64,000 nt of DNA from positions 310,001 to 374,000 of the forward strand of contig NZ_JACHFJ010000002.1 in assembly GCF_014201825.1 (NCBI RefSeq), given 5' to 3'. A program made the position numbers and the translations under genes. Below the pieces are notes generated by a model. It saw only the letters and a list, made by a program, of their open reading frames with translations, ran no database searches and was not told the DNA's origin. Origin of the DNA: Acidocella aromatica. Its GTDB lineage: Bacteria; Pseudomonadota; Alphaproteobacteria; Acetobacterales; Acetobacteraceae. Positions 43,458 through 53,435 of this stretch are shown in pieces. Numbering within the stretch: the first letter of the stretch is position 1; each line of letters opens with the position of its first letter.

Positions 43458-45611
43458 TTACTCTTCGGCGCCGGCAGCGTCTTTCTTGCCCTTGCCACCG
43501 ACCTGATCGGAGATATCCGCGCCGGTCTCCTGGTCAACCACGCGCATGGAGAGCTTCACCTTGCCACGGTCGTCGAAGCCGATGACCTTCACCTTCACGG
43601 TGTCGCCCTGCTTCACCACGTCGGTGGTCTTGGCAACGCGTCCCTGGGCCAGCTCGGAGATGTGCACGAGGCCATCCTTGGCACCCAGGAAGTTCACGAA
43701 GGCGCCAAAATCGGCGGTCTTCACGACCTTACCGGTGTAGATCACGCCCACTTCCGGCTCTGCGACGATGCCTTTGATCTTCTCGATCGCGGCCTGGATC
43801 TTCTTGTCGTCCGAAGCGGCGATCTTCACGGTGCCGTCGTCGTTGATGTCGACCTTCGCGCCGGTGGTCTCCACGATTTCGCGGATCACCTTGCCGCCAG
43901 TGCCGATCACGTCGCGGATCTTGTCCTTGGGCACCTGGATGGTCACGATCTTCGGCGCATTGGCCGAAACGCCCTGGCGGTTGCCGGTCAGGGCCTTGGC
44001 CATTTCACCCAGGATATGCATGCGGCCATGCTTGGCCTGCTCCAGGGCGATCTGCATGATCTCCGGGGTGATGGAGGTGATCTTGATGTCCATCTGCAGC
44101 GAGGTCACACCGTTCTCGGTGCCAGCCACCTTGAAGTCCATGTCGCCGAGATGATCCTCATCGCCCAGGATGTCGGAAAGCACGGCGAAGCCCTTGTCCT
44201 CTTTGATGAGGCCCATGGCGATGCCCGCCACCGGGTGCTTCAGCGGCACGCCGGCATCCATCAGTGCCAGCGAGGTGCCGCAGACAGTGGCCATCGAGGA
44301 GGAACCGTTGGACTCGGTGATCTCGGAGACCACGCGCAGCGTATACGGGAAGGCTTCCTTGGTCGGCAGCAGCGGGTGAACCGCGCGCCAAGCCAGCTTG
44401 CCATGGCCGATCTCGCGGCGGCCGGGCGACCCCATGCGGCCGGTCTCACCAACGGAGAACGGAGGGAAGTTATAGTGGAGCATGAAGTGCTCCTTGAACT
44501 CGCCCTCGATGGCATCCACCACCTGCTCGTCCTGCGCGGTGCCGAGGGTGGCAACCACCAGCGCCTGGGTCTCGCCACGGGTGAACAGCGAGGACCCATG
44601 GGTGCGCGGCAGCACGCCAACTTCCGCCAGGATGGGGCGGACGGTCTTGGTGTCGCGGCCGTCGATGCGCAAGCCGGTGTCCAGGATGTTGTTGCGGACG
44701 ATGTCGGCTTCCAACTCCTTGAACAAACCCTTGGCGGCTTCGGCGTTCAGGCCTTCTTCGGTCAGCTTGGCGGCGGCTTCTTTCTTCACCGCGCCAATCT
44801 TCTCGTAGCGGACCTGTTTCTGCGTCTCCTTATAAGCCTCGCTCAGGCCGGCGCGGGCCAGCTCGTCCACGCGGGCCTTCAGGGTCTTGGTCTCGTCGGA
44901 CTCTTCGGGCAGGGCCCAGGGGTCCTTGGCGGCCAGCTCGGCCAGTTCGATGATCGCCTGGATCACCGGCTGGAAGCCCGCGTGACCGAAGGTGACGGCG
45001 CCCAGCATGATTTCTTCCGACAGCTCGGAGGCTTCGGACTCAACCATCAGCACGCCTTCAGTGGTGCCAGCGAGAACGAGGTCGAGCTTGCTCTCTTCGC
45101 ACTGGCTGGTGGTCGGGTTCAGAATGTACTGACCGTCGATATAGCCAACGCGGGCGGCGCCAACCGGGCCGAAGAACGGAATGCCGGAGAGGGTGAGCGC
45201 GGCGGAGGCGGCAACCAAGCCGACGATGTCCGGATCGTTCTCCAGGTCATGGCTCAGCACGCTGACAATGACCTGCACCTCGTTGCGGAAGCCCTCGGGG
45301 AAGAGCGGGCGGATCGGACGGTCGATCAGGCGGGAGACCAGCGTCTCGCGCTCGGTCGGGCGGCCTTCACGCTTGAAGAAGCCGCCCGGGATGCGGCCGG
45401 CGGCGTAGAACTTCTCCTGATAGTTCACGGTCAGCGGGAAGAAATCCTGGCCCGGCTTGGCGGTCTTGGCACCGACCACGGTGGCGAGCACCACGGTATC
45501 GCCATAGGAGGCGACGACCGCGCCATCAGCCTGGCGGGCGACCTTGCCGGTCTCCAGAATCAGGGTCTTACCGGCCCAATCCAGCTCTTTACGGAAATAT
45601 TTATCGAACAT
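43458..45611 (-). CDS. pnp: Polyribonucleotide nucleotidyltransferase
   Basis: 717 residues. A phosphorolytic 3'-5' exoribonuclease and core of the RNA degradosome. Two RNase PH domains are evident: the first with [20 protein letters not shown] and [20 protein letters not shown], the second with [25 protein letters not shown] and [20 protein letters not shown] domain follows ([20 protein letters not shown]), then a C-terminal S1 domain ([20 protein letters not shown]). The rpsO gene that usually precedes pnp is not upstream; a 274-base noncoding stretch and gpt are there instead. Confidence 0.97.
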   Translation of the reverse strand: MFDKYFRKELDWAGKTLILETGKVARQADGAVVASYGDTVVLATVVGAKTAKPGQDFFPLTVNYQEKFYAAGRIPGGFFKREGRPTERETLVSRLIDRPIRPLFPEGFRNEVQVIVSVLSHDLENDPDIVGLVAASAALTLSGIPFFGPVGAARVGYIDGQYILNPTTSQCEESKLDLVLAGTTEGVLMVESEASELSEEIMLGAVTFGHAGFQPVIQAIIELAELAAKDPWALPEESDETKTLKARVDELARAGLSEAYKETQKQVRYEKIGAVKKEAAAKLTEEGLNAEAAKGLFKELEADIVRNNILDTGLRIDGRDTKTVRPILAEVGVLPRTHGSSLFTRGETQALVVATLGTAQDEQVVDAIEGEFKEHFMLHYNFPPFSVGETGRMGSPGRREIGHGKLAWRAVHPLLPTKEAFPYTLRVVSEITESNGSSSMATVCGTSLALMDAGVPLKHPVAGIAMGLIKEDKGFAVLSDILGDEDHLGDMDFKVAGTENGVTSLQMDIKITSITPEIMQIALEQAKHGRMHILGEMAKALTGNRQGVSANAPKIVTIQVPKDKIRDVIGTGGKVIREIVETTGAKVDINDDGTVKIAASDDKKIQAAIEKIKGIVAEPEVGVIYTGKVVKTADFGAFVNFLGAKDGLVHISELAQGRVAKTTDVVKQGDTVKVKVIGFDDRGKVKLSMRVVDQETGADISDQVGGKGKKDAAGAEE

Positions 45612-45885
45612 GCATGTACTCCAGCGCGGCCGCCGGAGACGTTCGTGGCAAAGGATGGGCGCTTTGGCCGGTTATGGGGCGGCGCCTCGGGCGGCATGGG
45701 TCTGGCTGGGGTTTACACCCGCAACCACGGACCATGTGGCCGGAAACGCCGCTGATGCAAAAACCCAGCGGCGGCGCGGTCATCCGGTTGCGCTCACGCC
45801 CCGATCAGCCGCTTAACACACCGCGCCACCATGGCGCGATGCGGCTTCCTAGCTGATTCTCGGGGCAATGGCTAGGCGAAGTTTG
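45612..45885. other. 274-base noncoding region between gpt and pnp
   Basis: GC-rich upstream part of pnp. Short frames exist on both strands but none has a recognisable product. No rpsO, terminator or promoter could be identified with confidence. It probably serves as the pnp promoter and leader, a region where pnp often controls its own message. Confidence 0.4.
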
Positions 45886-46356
45886 TTACCCTTGGCGCGC
45901 CACGGGTGCTACAAACTGCGGCTCGGTGTCCCAGGGGAAGAGGATCCAGGTATCCTGGCTCACCTCAGTGATGAAGGTATCCACCAGCGGCTTGCCCGCC
46001 GCCTTGGCGTACACGGTGGCGAAATGCGCCTTGGGCAGCAGCGAACGCACCAGCTTGGCGGTGGTGCCGGTGTCCACGAGATCGTCCACGATCAACCAGC
46101 CCTCTCCATCCCCTGCGGCGGCGGGGGGTTTGACCACTTGCGGCTGGCCTAAATTCTCATCGTCATAGGTGACGACCGAGACGGTCTCGATGAGCCGGCA
46201 TTCCAGTTCGCGGGCGATGATCGCGGCGGGGATCAGCCCGCCACGGGTGATCGCGACGACGCCAACCCACGGCCCCAGCGCGTGCAGCCGCCAGGAGAGG
46301 GCCTTGGCGTCGCGGTGCAACTGGTCCCAGGTAACAGTGAAATAATGTTGTGCCAT
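45886..46356 (-). CDS. gpt: Xanthine-guanine phosphoribosyltransferase
   Basis: 156 residues, standard length. Salvages guanine and xanthine with PRPP. The PRPP-binding motif [10 protein letters not shown] is at 90-99 ([18 protein letters not shown]); [17 protein letters not shown] is the N-terminal conserved segment, and [12 protein letters not shown], near the C-terminus, is typical of this enzyme. It lies downstream of nadK with a 41-base gap on the same strand and may share its transcript. Confidence 0.94.
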   Translation of the reverse strand: MAQHYFTVTWDQLHRDAKALSWRLHALGPWVGVVAITRGGLIPAAIIARELECRLIETVSVVTYDDENLGQPQVVKPPAAAGDGEGWLIVDDLVDTGTTAKLVRSLLPKAHFATVYAKAAGKPLVDTFITEVSQDTWILFPWDTEPQFVAPVARQG

Positions 46357-46397
46357 GGGGCGGGATTAATGAAGCCCGCCCGCCCCGGCAAGTATAA

Positions 46398-47156
46398 TCA
46401 GACGGTGAATTGCTCGGTGATGATGCGCTCGGAGAGGGCGCGGTCGGGGTCGAACAGCACGGTAGCACCTAAGCTCTTGTCCTCGCTCACCGCCACTGAG
46501 ATGACATCGCGCACCTCGGTGAAGTCGGCCACCGCCGCCACCGGGCGTTTGTCCGGCTCCAACACCTCGAACAGTACCTCCACGTTGGAGGGCAGCAGCG
46601 CCCCGCGCCAGCGCCGGGGACGGAAGGCGGAGATCGGCGTAAGCGGCAGGAGGTTGGCCGAGAGCGGGACGATCGGCCCGTGCGCCGAAAGGTTATAGGC
46701 CGTGGAGCCGGCGGGGGTGGCGATCAGTACACCGTCGCAGATCAGCTCCGGCAGGCGTTCGCGATGGTCGATGGAGATGCGGATCTTGGCCGCCTGCCGC
46801 CCCTGGCGCAGCAACGAGACCTCGTTGAAGGCCATCGCCTCCTCCACCACGCCCGAGGCGGTAACGGCATGCATGCGCAGCGGGTGCAGCACCGCCGGAT
46901 GCGCCTCGGTGATACGCGCAGGCAGGTTCTCCTCGTGGAACTCGTTCATCATGAACCCGACAGAGCCGCGATTCATGCCATAAACCGGCATCCCGGCGCC
47001 GAGCACGCGGTGCAGGCATTCGAGCATCAACCCATCGCCGCCCAGGGCCACCAGCACATCGGCGTCCTTGATCGGATGCTCGCCATACAGCGCCACCAGC
47101 CGCTCCCGTGCGGCCTGGGCGCCTTCGGTCTGCGCTGCGATAAAAGCTAACTTCAC
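46398..47156 (-). CDS. nadK: NAD kinase
   Basis: 252 residues from GTG at 47156; the frame is open further upstream but that part runs through the amidase gene in another frame and is not conserved. Phosphorylates NAD to NADP. GGDG is at 39-42 in [25 protein letters not shown] is the second conserved block, and [21 protein letters not shown], near the C-terminus, is the NAD-binding signature. The GTGA overlap with the amidase stop indicates coupled translation. Confidence 0.94.
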   Translation of the reverse strand: MKLAFIAAQTEGAQAARERLVALYGEHPIKDADVLVALGGDGLMLECLHRVLGAGMPVYGMNRGSVGFMMNEFHEENLPARITEAHPAVLHPLRMHAVTASGVVEEAMAFNEVSLLRQGRQAAKIRISIDHRERLPELICDGVLIATPAGSTAYNLSAHGPIVPLSANLLPLTPISAFRPRRWRGALLPSNVEVLFEVLEPDKRPVAAVADFTEVRDVISVAVSEDKSLGATVLFDPDRALSERIITEQFTV

Positions 47157-47983
47157 GCCAGCCGCCGGTGGTCGAGCAGCGGCATGTTGGCCCGCACCTT
47201 GGCGGTGAATGCCTTGTTGATGGTGGCCACGGCCCAGCCAGGGCCGTCCGACGCCTTGGCCACCACATGCCCCCACGGGTCCACGATCAGCGAATGGCCG
47301 TAGGTCTGGCGCGGCTCGCCATTGCCCTCGTGATGCGTGCCGCAGGTGCCCGAAGCGGCGAACCAGCATTGCGTCTCGATGGCGCGGGCGCGCAGCAGCA
47401 CCTCCCAATGGTCCTTGCCGGTTTGCAGGGTAAAGGCGGCGGGCAGCACGATCAGTTCCGCCCCTGCCCGGCGCAGGGCCAGGAACAGCTCGGGGAAGCG
47501 GATATCATAGCAGATGGCCAAGCCCACGCGGGTGCCGGCGATATCCAGCGTCACCACCTCGTCGCCCGCGCCGTAGATGGCGCTCTCGCGGTAGCCCTGC
47601 CCGTCCGGGGTGGTGATGTCGAACAGGTGGATCTTGCGGTAGCGGCCCAGCTCCTCGCCCAGGGGGTTGAACACGATGGAGGTGTTGAGGATCTTCTCCC
47701 CCGCCAGCTCGCCGATGCTGCCGCCATGGACGTATACGTTATGCACCACCGCCATGCCGCGCAGGAACTCATAAGCCTCGCCGCCGGTGCCGCCCGGCAC
47801 GGGCAGCGTTTCAGCGGCGGCAAATTTGTTGGCGCGCGAGCCGCCAAGACAGGTCCACATCTCGGGCAGCACCAGCAGATCGACCTTCTGCTCGGCCAGC
47901 AGGCCTTCGATCAGCCCGCGCGCCTGCGCAATATTCTCGCCCTTGTCGGCCCCTGGCGACATCTGGATCACGGCAACGCGCAT
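47153..47983 (-). CDS. Carbon-nitrogen hydrolase (Nit1/Nit2-like amidase)
   Basis: 276 residues of the nitrilase superfamily. The catalytic triad is visible as E41 (LVLPEMWT), K117 (RYRKIHLFD) and C158 ([12 protein letters not shown]). The sequence is closest to the Nit branch whose members act on deaminated glutathione or omega-amides of keto acids; the real substrate is not proven. It overlaps nadK by 4 bases and follows the GtrB-like gene by 34 bases. Confidence 0.9.
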   Translation of the reverse strand: MRVAVIQMSPGADKGENIAQARGLIEGLLAEQKVDLLVLPEMWTCLGGSRANKFAAAETLPVPGGTGGEAYEFLRGMAVVHNVYVHGGSIGELAGEKILNTSIVFNPLGEELGRYRKIHLFDITTPDGQGYRESAIYGAGDEVVTLDIAGTRVGLAICYDIRFPELFLALRRAGAELIVLPAAFTLQTGKDHWEVLLRARAIETQCWFAASGTCGTHHEGNGEPRQTYGHSLIVDPWGHVVAKASDGPGWAVATINKAFTAKVRANMPLLDHRRLA

Positions 47984-48017
47984 TCTTATCCCCTCTTAGT
48001 CCCGCGCTATCATAGTG

Positions 48018-48965
48018 TTACCCGGAGGCGCCGTCACCGCCATAGCTCTTGCGGACAATGTAGGCCGGGCGCTGCTTGGTCTCCATGTAGATGCGCCCGA
48101 TATATTCGCCGAGCAAGCCGATGCTGATGAGCTGCACCGAGCCGAAAAAGGTAATGGCGACAAAGAGCGAGGCATAGCCCGGCACCGCATTACCGAACAC
48201 CACGGTGCGGATGACGATATAGAGCGCGTAAATGAAGGTCAGCATGGCGGAGGCGGCACCGAGATAGGTCCACACCTTGAGCGGCGCGGTGGAGAAGCTG
48301 GTGAAGCCCTCCATGGCGAAGTTCCACAACGCGAGGCCGGAGAATTTCGTCTCACCGGCAGCGCGCGGGGCGCGGGTATAGTCGAGCGTGACGGTACGAA
48401 ATCCCACCCAGGCGAACAGCCCCTTCATGAAGCGCTGACGCTCGGGCAGTTGCTTCAGCGCGTCCACCACGGCGCGGTCCATGAGCCGGAAATCGCCGAC
48501 ATTCTCTGGGATCTTGATCTTCGAGAGCTTGTTGTGGAGCTGATAGAACCAGGCGGCGGTCTTGCGCTTAAGCACACCGTCCGAGGAACGGTCGATGCGC
48601 CTTGCCAGCACCACCTCCGCCCCCTCGCGCCAGGCTTTCACCATCTCGGCAATCAGCTCGGGCGGATCCTGCAGATCGGCGTCGATGGGGATCACCGCCT
48701 CGCCTTTGGCGGCGTCGATGCCAGCGGTCAGCGCCGCCTCCTTGCCGAAATTGCGCGAGAATTCGAGCACGCGGAAACGCGAATCGGCCTGGGCCAGGGC
48801 GACCAGCTTGAGCAACGTGCCATCCTTGCTACCGTCATCGACACAGACAATCTCCCAGCGCGCATCGGGTACAGCCTCAAGCGCCGGGAGAATGGCGTCG
48901 GCGAAGGACTGGATCGCGGCAGCCTCGTTGTAGAACGGCACCACGAGGGAAAGCAGCTGGGTCAT
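48018..48965 (-). CDS. GtrB/DPM1-like polyprenol-phosphate glycosyltransferase
   Basis: 315 residues from the ATG at 48965; upstream extensions run through the neighbour in another frame. A GT2 enzyme that loads a sugar onto undecaprenyl phosphate. LLSLVVPFYNEAAAIQSF, IVCVDDGSKDGTLL, ALTAGIDAAKGEAVIPIDAD and LVLARRIDRSSDG are the usual blocks; two C-terminal membrane spans (about 230-290) are typical of GtrB/ArnC-type proteins. The ATG overlaps the stop of the GT87-type gene by 4 bases. It could supply the lipid-linked sugar used by the four large membrane proteins transcribed just ahead of it. Confidence 0.92.
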   Translation of the reverse strand: MTQLLSLVVPFYNEAAAIQSFADAILPALEAVPDARWEIVCVDDGSKDGTLLKLVALAQADSRFRVLEFSRNFGKEAALTAGIDAAKGEAVIPIDADLQDPPELIAEMVKAWREGAEVVLARRIDRSSDGVLKRKTAAWFYQLHNKLSKIKIPENVGDFRLMDRAVVDALKQLPERQRFMKGLFAWVGFRTVTLDYTRAPRAAGETKFSGLALWNFAMEGFTSFSTAPLKVWTYLGAASAMLTFIYALYIVIRTVVFGNAVPGYASLFVAITFFGSVQLISIGLLGEYIGRIYMETKQRPAYIVRKSYGGDGASG

Positions 48966-50203
48966 GCCGGCACCCGCAGGAGATTCTCCCGCGCATAGAG
49001 GAACAGCAGAGCCAGAAACCGTGTGACCACCCACCACCATAAAACCTCGCGCGCCAGCCAGACCATGATGACAACGGAATAGCCCGCCGCCTGCCCAAGC
49101 AGATGAGGCATAACGGAAATTGTTGCGATGCGGAAGAAACTCTCCCACATCAGCACCACAATGGCGATGGCCAGGGGGCGGTCCAGCATAGCCGCACCTG
49201 GCAGGGCGAGCAGCAGGAAGATGGCGCGGTAGTCGATATTCTGCGCCATGAAGAAGCAGGCGCAGATGAGCGCCGCACCGGCGATCAGATAAGCCTGGGT
49301 CTTGGCATCCAGCTTTTCCAGGGCCGGGCAATAACGCACGGTGCCCACCCAGCCGCGCCAAAGGGTGAAGAGGATCATCGCCCCGTACACGCCGTACAGC
49401 ACCAGAGGCATGTGGATATTGGCGAGATGGCGCAAATCATCGCCATGCAGGGCGGCGATGCCGAGGCTGATCCCCAGAGGAATGTCGATGGCGCCAAAGC
49501 AATTGCCAAAGGGCGGGCCATGCGGAATGGCGGCCAGAACGGCCTGTATGCCCGCGCTAAAGCGCAGAACGCCGCCCAGCCCCACGAAGGCCAGCAGCGC
49601 GACGATGAGCGCCAGACGCCGAGGCGGCTCGCGCAGCAGCAGTGCCAACAGCGCCACGGGGTAATATTTCAGCGCCGCGCCGCTACCGAACAACACATAA
49701 CCCACGAGCTTCGCGACGCCACCCCGCAGAACCAACCAGATACCCGCCACGGCGAAGAGGAAGATGAGCACATCGAGATTCATCCGCTCGACAGCGAAGG
49801 CCGTGCTGGCGGAAACACTTGCCAGCGTGCGCAACAAGAATTCTTCCCGGCTTTGCGGCTCTGGCAGCACTGCCAGAGCCGCAATGAACAATACGCCCAG
49901 CCCCAACCCCGCGAGGTTAAGATGCCCCGCCAAACCATCCAGCATCGGAAAATGCAGAAGAAATGGGGAATAATTGTAATTCCCTCCATTCATGCAGGCA
50001 TTGGGCACGTACACATCCACCCCCTGCCCCGCGCAACGCAGCGCCTGCAACACCGCGTCAAGATCGGAAAATGACTGTGCTGCTCTGGGGATATCGAAAG
50101 CAGACAGAATAGAGAAATACACGCTTGGCACGGCAAGCTGCAACGCGATGAACAACAGCAGCGCGGCAAAAACGAGGGCCGAAATGGCGAAGCGGTTCAT
50201 CAT
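48962..50203 (-). CDS. GT87-type (DUF2029) multi-spanning membrane protein, copy 1
   Basis: 413 residues with about ten membrane helices. It resembles polyprenyl-phosphate-sugar-dependent GT-C glycosyltransferases. A periplasmic loop after helix 1 has VDVYVPNACMNGGNYNYSPF; the rest includes NLDVLIFLFAVAGIW, GAALKYYPVALLALLL, and AQNIDYRAIFLLLALPG. It is clearly a paralogue of the protein at 53429 (VNVYLPSPCMHGGVYNYAPM and AQNLDYRAIFLLLTLPG at equivalent places). The GtrB-like gene follows with a 4-base overlap, and the large partner at 50200 precedes it with a 4-base overlap. Confidence 0.8.
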   Translation of the reverse strand: MMNRFAISALVFAALLLFIALQLAVPSVYFSILSAFDIPRAAQSFSDLDAVLQALRCAGQGVDVYVPNACMNGGNYNYSPFLLHFPMLDGLAGHLNLAGLGLGVLFIAALAVLPEPQSREEFLLRTLASVSASTAFAVERMNLDVLIFLFAVAGIWLVLRGGVAKLVGYVLFGSGAALKYYPVALLALLLREPPRRLALIVALLAFVGLGGVLRFSAGIQAVLAAIPHGPPFGNCFGAIDIPLGISLGIAALHGDDLRHLANIHMPLVLYGVYGAMILFTLWRGWVGTVRYCPALEKLDAKTQAYLIAGAALICACFFMAQNIDYRAIFLLLALPGAAMLDRPLAIAIVVLMWESFFRIATISVMPHLLGQAAGYSVVIMVWLAREVLWWWVVTRFLALLFLYARENLLRVPA

Positions 50204-51825
50204 TGCGACTTCGGCACGGTAAAGATCGTCACGTCATCCACCTGCTTTTGCGGCCAGCCCAGCGTGGCGATGGCGGCAAGCAGATCCGCCTGCGTGCCTG
50301 GTCCGGCGACGACATATTGCGTCCCCGCCGCACGGGCATAGGTTGCGAAGTCATCCACGAAGCCGGGGCCAACAGTGCCGCCGAACAAATCGCCCACCGC
50401 CTTGAAGGCCTGAGCGGGCCGGGGCGGAAAGCCGAGATACCCACCCACCTGGGTGTAGCCGAAGCCATTTTCCATCTGCCAGAAGCTGGAGGGCCCATGC
50501 AGCGCAAAGGGCAGCACCAACAAACGCGGGTTCTCCCCCAGCACCACTTGCACGCGCCCAGGCTGAAAGAAGCTGGAATATGGTGCCGGCCGCCATGGAT
50601 GCGGCACCGGCAGCAGCGCCACGCAAGCCAGCACGCCCAACGCCAAGCGCCAACACCGCCCCCCTGGCTGCGCCAGCCAATACGCGGCGATGACTGCGCC
50701 CGCCAGCGCGGTGAACATGGTGAAACGTGCGCTCAGGGCGGCGCCCAGCAGTGGCAGCTTCACCATCAGCATCCAGGGCAGCACGATGGGAGTGATATGC
50801 CCAGCCACCCAAAGCTGTGGTCCCAACTCGCAAACCAGCAGGGCCAGGAAGCATGCCACCAGATAGCGCCCCCGCGGCTGCCTGCCCTGCCCGCGCGCAA
50901 ACAAATAGATAAGCAACAATAGCGGCAGGCCGAGATAGGCATCCTGCTCCTGGGCGCTCAGTGAAAAATGCCTGGAGATAGTGACGAATGGCGCACCGAA
51001 CACACTCATCGCCGAGGGGATGACGAGATTGGCGAGATCGGCGGTGAAGTAATAGGGCCAGATCGCCGGATGATTGATCATCCAGTAATCCCGCGCCATG
51101 AGTACAAACAGCGGCGCCAGGGGCAACGCTACGAACGGCCCGGTGATCAGCCCGTCGGCAAATAGCCGCCGCAGCCCCTCCCGCCGCGCTGGCAGCAGCC
51201 AATAGGCCAAGCCCCAGGCCATGCCGCCGAAGACGAATATCATGGCGAATATCTCAAGGCAGATGAGGAACTGCGCCAGCAGCAGCAGCGCCGCCAGCGC
51301 CACGGCGGCGGAGCGGGAGAGTTCGCCGTCCAACCGCTTGAGCACCACCAGCAGCAGAGCGGGCACCAGACAAGTTACGGCGAGATTCAGTGCCGCCGCA
51401 TCCTGCGTCATCTCGTACGCGGAAAACCCGAACAGGAAGCCACCAATCAACGACGCGGAAAAATCCCGCACCAGCCAATGGCAGAGCAGATAAGCAGCCC
51501 AGGCGGCCAGGACCGGGGCGGTAAGCGCATAGAGATTATAGACAAGCACCGGCCCGGCGGTGAGGGTGAGCGGTGCGGCGAGCGCGCCCAGTAGCGGCAC
51601 CGAGGTAACCCAGAGCAACGAAACGCCGCTCGGGTACCAGATGCGGTTCGTAAAAAACGGATCGAGATGATGCGTCAGCGCATAGGGCCACCAGGCGAGG
51701 AACCACGGAGAATCCCATGGGTCCGCCCCCGCGCCGGAGAGTTGATGCGTCAGCGAGGCGCCGTGCCAAAGCAACAACACGCCAAGCAGAGCGTACACGG
51801 CAAAGGCGGCAGCATGGCGGTTCAT
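50200..51825 (-). CDS. Large multi-spanning membrane protein, GT-C-like, copy 1
   Basis: 541 residues with about ten membrane helices and a C-terminal soluble domain. No named family is recognised with certainty; the layout resembles YfhO/GT-C-type membrane glycosyltransferases. WFLAWWPYALTHHLDPFFTN in the first external loop and SGVSLLWVTSVPLL are shared with its neighbour (WFFAWWPYALAHHLNPLFTQ). The C-terminal domain ends AGTQYVVAGPGTQADLL... VDDVTIFTVPKSQ, again matched by the neighbour. It overlaps both adjoining genes by 4 bases, so the block is a single translationally coupled operon. Confidence 0.75.
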   Translation of the reverse strand: MNRHAAAFAVYALLGVLLLWHGASLTHQLSGAGADPWDSPWFLAWWPYALTHHLDPFFTNRIWYPSGVSLLWVTSVPLLGALAAPLTLTAGPVLVYNLYALTAPVLAAWAAYLLCHWLVRDFSASLIGGFLFGFSAYEMTQDAAALNLAVTCLVPALLLVVLKRLDGELSRSAAVALAALLLLAQFLICLEIFAMIFVFGGMAWGLAYWLLPARREGLRRLFADGLITGPFVALPLAPLFVLMARDYWMINHPAIWPYYFTADLANLVIPSAMSVFGAPFVTISRHFSLSAQEQDAYLGLPLLLLIYLFARGQGRQPRGRYLVACFLALLVCELGPQLWVAGHITPIVLPWMLMVKLPLLGAALSARFTMFTALAGAVIAAYWLAQPGGRCWRLALGVLACVALLPVPHPWRPAPYSSFFQPGRVQVVLGENPRLLVLPFALHGPSSFWQMENGFGYTQVGGYLGFPPRPAQAFKAVGDLFGGTVGPGFVDDFATYARAAGTQYVVAGPGTQADLLAAIATLGWPQKQVDDVTIFTVPKSQ

Positions 51826-53435
51826 GGCACTGTGAACACCGTCACATCATCCACTTGACGCACGGGCCAGCCCAAGGCGCGCAGGCCGACAACCATGTCA
51901 CTAGGCGCACCCGGCCCCGCCACCACGTATTGCGTGCCGGTCTCATGGCAATACGCCGCGAAAGCAGGAACGATATCCGGCACTTCCAACCCAAAGAAAT
52001 AGCGCATCAGCGCCGTATTCTGCTGCACGCGCTGCGGTGGAAAGCCGAGATATCCACCCGTTTGCGCGAAGGCAAAGTCGCTTTCGGCCTGCCAGTACAT
52101 TGAGGGGCTGAAGAACCCAAAGGGCAGCACCGCCACCTTTGCCCCCTGTCCCAGGACCTGTCCCACCCGCCCAGGCGAAAAAAAAGCCGAATGCGGAATC
52201 GCCTGCACCGGGCGCGGGGTGGGCCACAGCATCGCCGCCGCCAGCAGGCCCAACGGCAGCCGCCGGCGCGGAGCCTCGGCCACCCAGAGCGCGGCAACGA
52301 TGGCGATGGCGAGGCTGGCATAGAGCATCATCCGAGCCGGCAGCGCATTGCCGAGCAGCGGCAAGGCGTGGATGAGCATCCAGGGCAGCGGAATGCCGGT
52401 ATCGTGCCCACTGAGCCAAAGCCGCGGCCCCAGGCTTGCGATAATCAGCCCCAGAACCAGCCAGCGCAGATAAGCCCGCCCCGCGCGCAAGGCGAGCCAG
52501 AGCAGGATGATCAGCGGCAGGCCGAGATACCCGCTTTGCTCACTAACAAAGCCTGGGAAATGCCTGGATACGGACGCAAACGCCACCCCGCCGATGGCAT
52601 TGGTCGGGGTCGGGATGATGAGGTTGAGCAGGTCGGTGGAGAAGAAGAAAGGCCAAGCCTTGGGCAGGGAGACATCATGCGGCTGTACGAACAGCGCCCA
52701 GAGCAGCGGCGCAAGCAGCAGGAGCAGCAGCGGAGCGGCCAGCAAAGCATCGCCCGCCAGCAGCGCCAGACCACCCCGGCGTTGCGGCAGCAGCACCCAG
52801 GCCAACGCCCAAGCAAAGCCCCCGGCAACCACCGTGGTCGCGAACATCTCCAGCGAGATCCCGGCCATCGCGGCCAGCATCGTCGCCCCCAGCAACGCGG
52901 TGAGGATGCGCCCTACCCGGACATCGAGCCGTGCTAACGCCAGCAACACAAGGCAAGGCAGCAAAAAGGTGGTTTCCAGATTCAGCTGTTCGCTCTGGCG
53001 AGACATCGCATAGCTGGAGAAACCAAACAGAAATCCGCCCAGCAGCGCTGCCTCCGGCCGCCGGGTCACGTACAGGCACAGCGCATAGGCCACAAACGCC
53101 GCCATGATCGGAGCCGCCAGATTGCATAGGTTGAAGACAACAACCGGGCCAAACAGCTTGGTGACCGGCAGTGCCAGCAGCGCCAGAACCGGCACCCCGG
53201 TAGCCCAAGCAAGATTCAGCCCTCCGGGCTGCCAAACCATTTGCGTGAACAACGGGTTGAGATGGTGCGCCAGCGCATAGGGCCACCAAGCGAAGAACCA
53301 GATGAATTGCAGTGGCTCGCTGCCGCCGCCCGAGACCATGCCTGTGAGCGGCGTCCCATGCTGCACCGCCGCCCAGGCACAAATCGCGTAAAGCGTCAGC
53401 GCGGCCAAATGCCAGGGCCAGAAGCGCTTCAGCAC
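51822..53435 (-). CDS. Large multi-spanning membrane protein, GT-C-like, copy 2
   Basis: 537 residues from GTG at 53435, 7 bases inside the end of the upstream gene; the longer frame runs out of phase through that gene. It is a paralogue of the 541-residue protein next to it: both have a first external loop with FAWWPYAL-HHL-P-FT, a run of about ten membrane helices, and a C-terminal domain with GTQYVVAGPG and a VDDVT-FTVP ending. The family function is unknown; sugar transfer from a lipid carrier is the best guess from shape and company. Confidence 0.75.
   Translation of the reverse strand: MLKRFWPWHLAALTLYAICAWAAVQHGTPLTGMVSGGGSEPLQFIWFFAWWPYALAHHLNPLFTQMVWQPGGLNLAWATGVPVLALLALPVTKLFGPVVVFNLCNLAAPIMAAFVAYALCLYVTRRPEAALLGGFLFGFSSYAMSRQSEQLNLETTFLLPCLVLLALARLDVRVGRILTALLGATMLAAMAGISLEMFATTVVAGGFAWALAWVLLPQRRGGLALLAGDALLAAPLLLLLLAPLLWALFVQPHDVSLPKAWPFFFSTDLLNLIIPTPTNAIGGVAFASVSRHFPGFVSEQSGYLGLPLIILLWLALRAGRAYLRWLVLGLIIASLGPRLWLSGHDTGIPLPWMLIHALPLLGNALPARMMLYASLAIAIVAALWVAEAPRRRLPLGLLAAAMLWPTPRPVQAIPHSAFFSPGRVGQVLGQGAKVAVLPFGFFSPSMYWQAESDFAFAQTGGYLGFPPQRVQQNTALMRYFFGLEVPDIVPAFAAYCHETGTQYVVAGPGAPSDMVVGLRALGWPVRQVDDVTVFTVP

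Noticed and set aside
43662-45755. A 697-codon frame antisense to pnp
   Set aside because: Antisense to pnp with His/Asp/Leu/Gly-rich meaningless sequence; an artefact of high third-position GC.
45614-45856. An 80-codon frame upstream of pnp
   Set aside because: No ribosome-binding site or recognisable product, and it is antisense to the likely pnp leader.
47157-47408. N-terminal extension of NAD kinase
   Set aside because: The extension is out of frame with the well-supported amidase gene; the GTG at 47156 gives the normal family start and a GTGA overlap.
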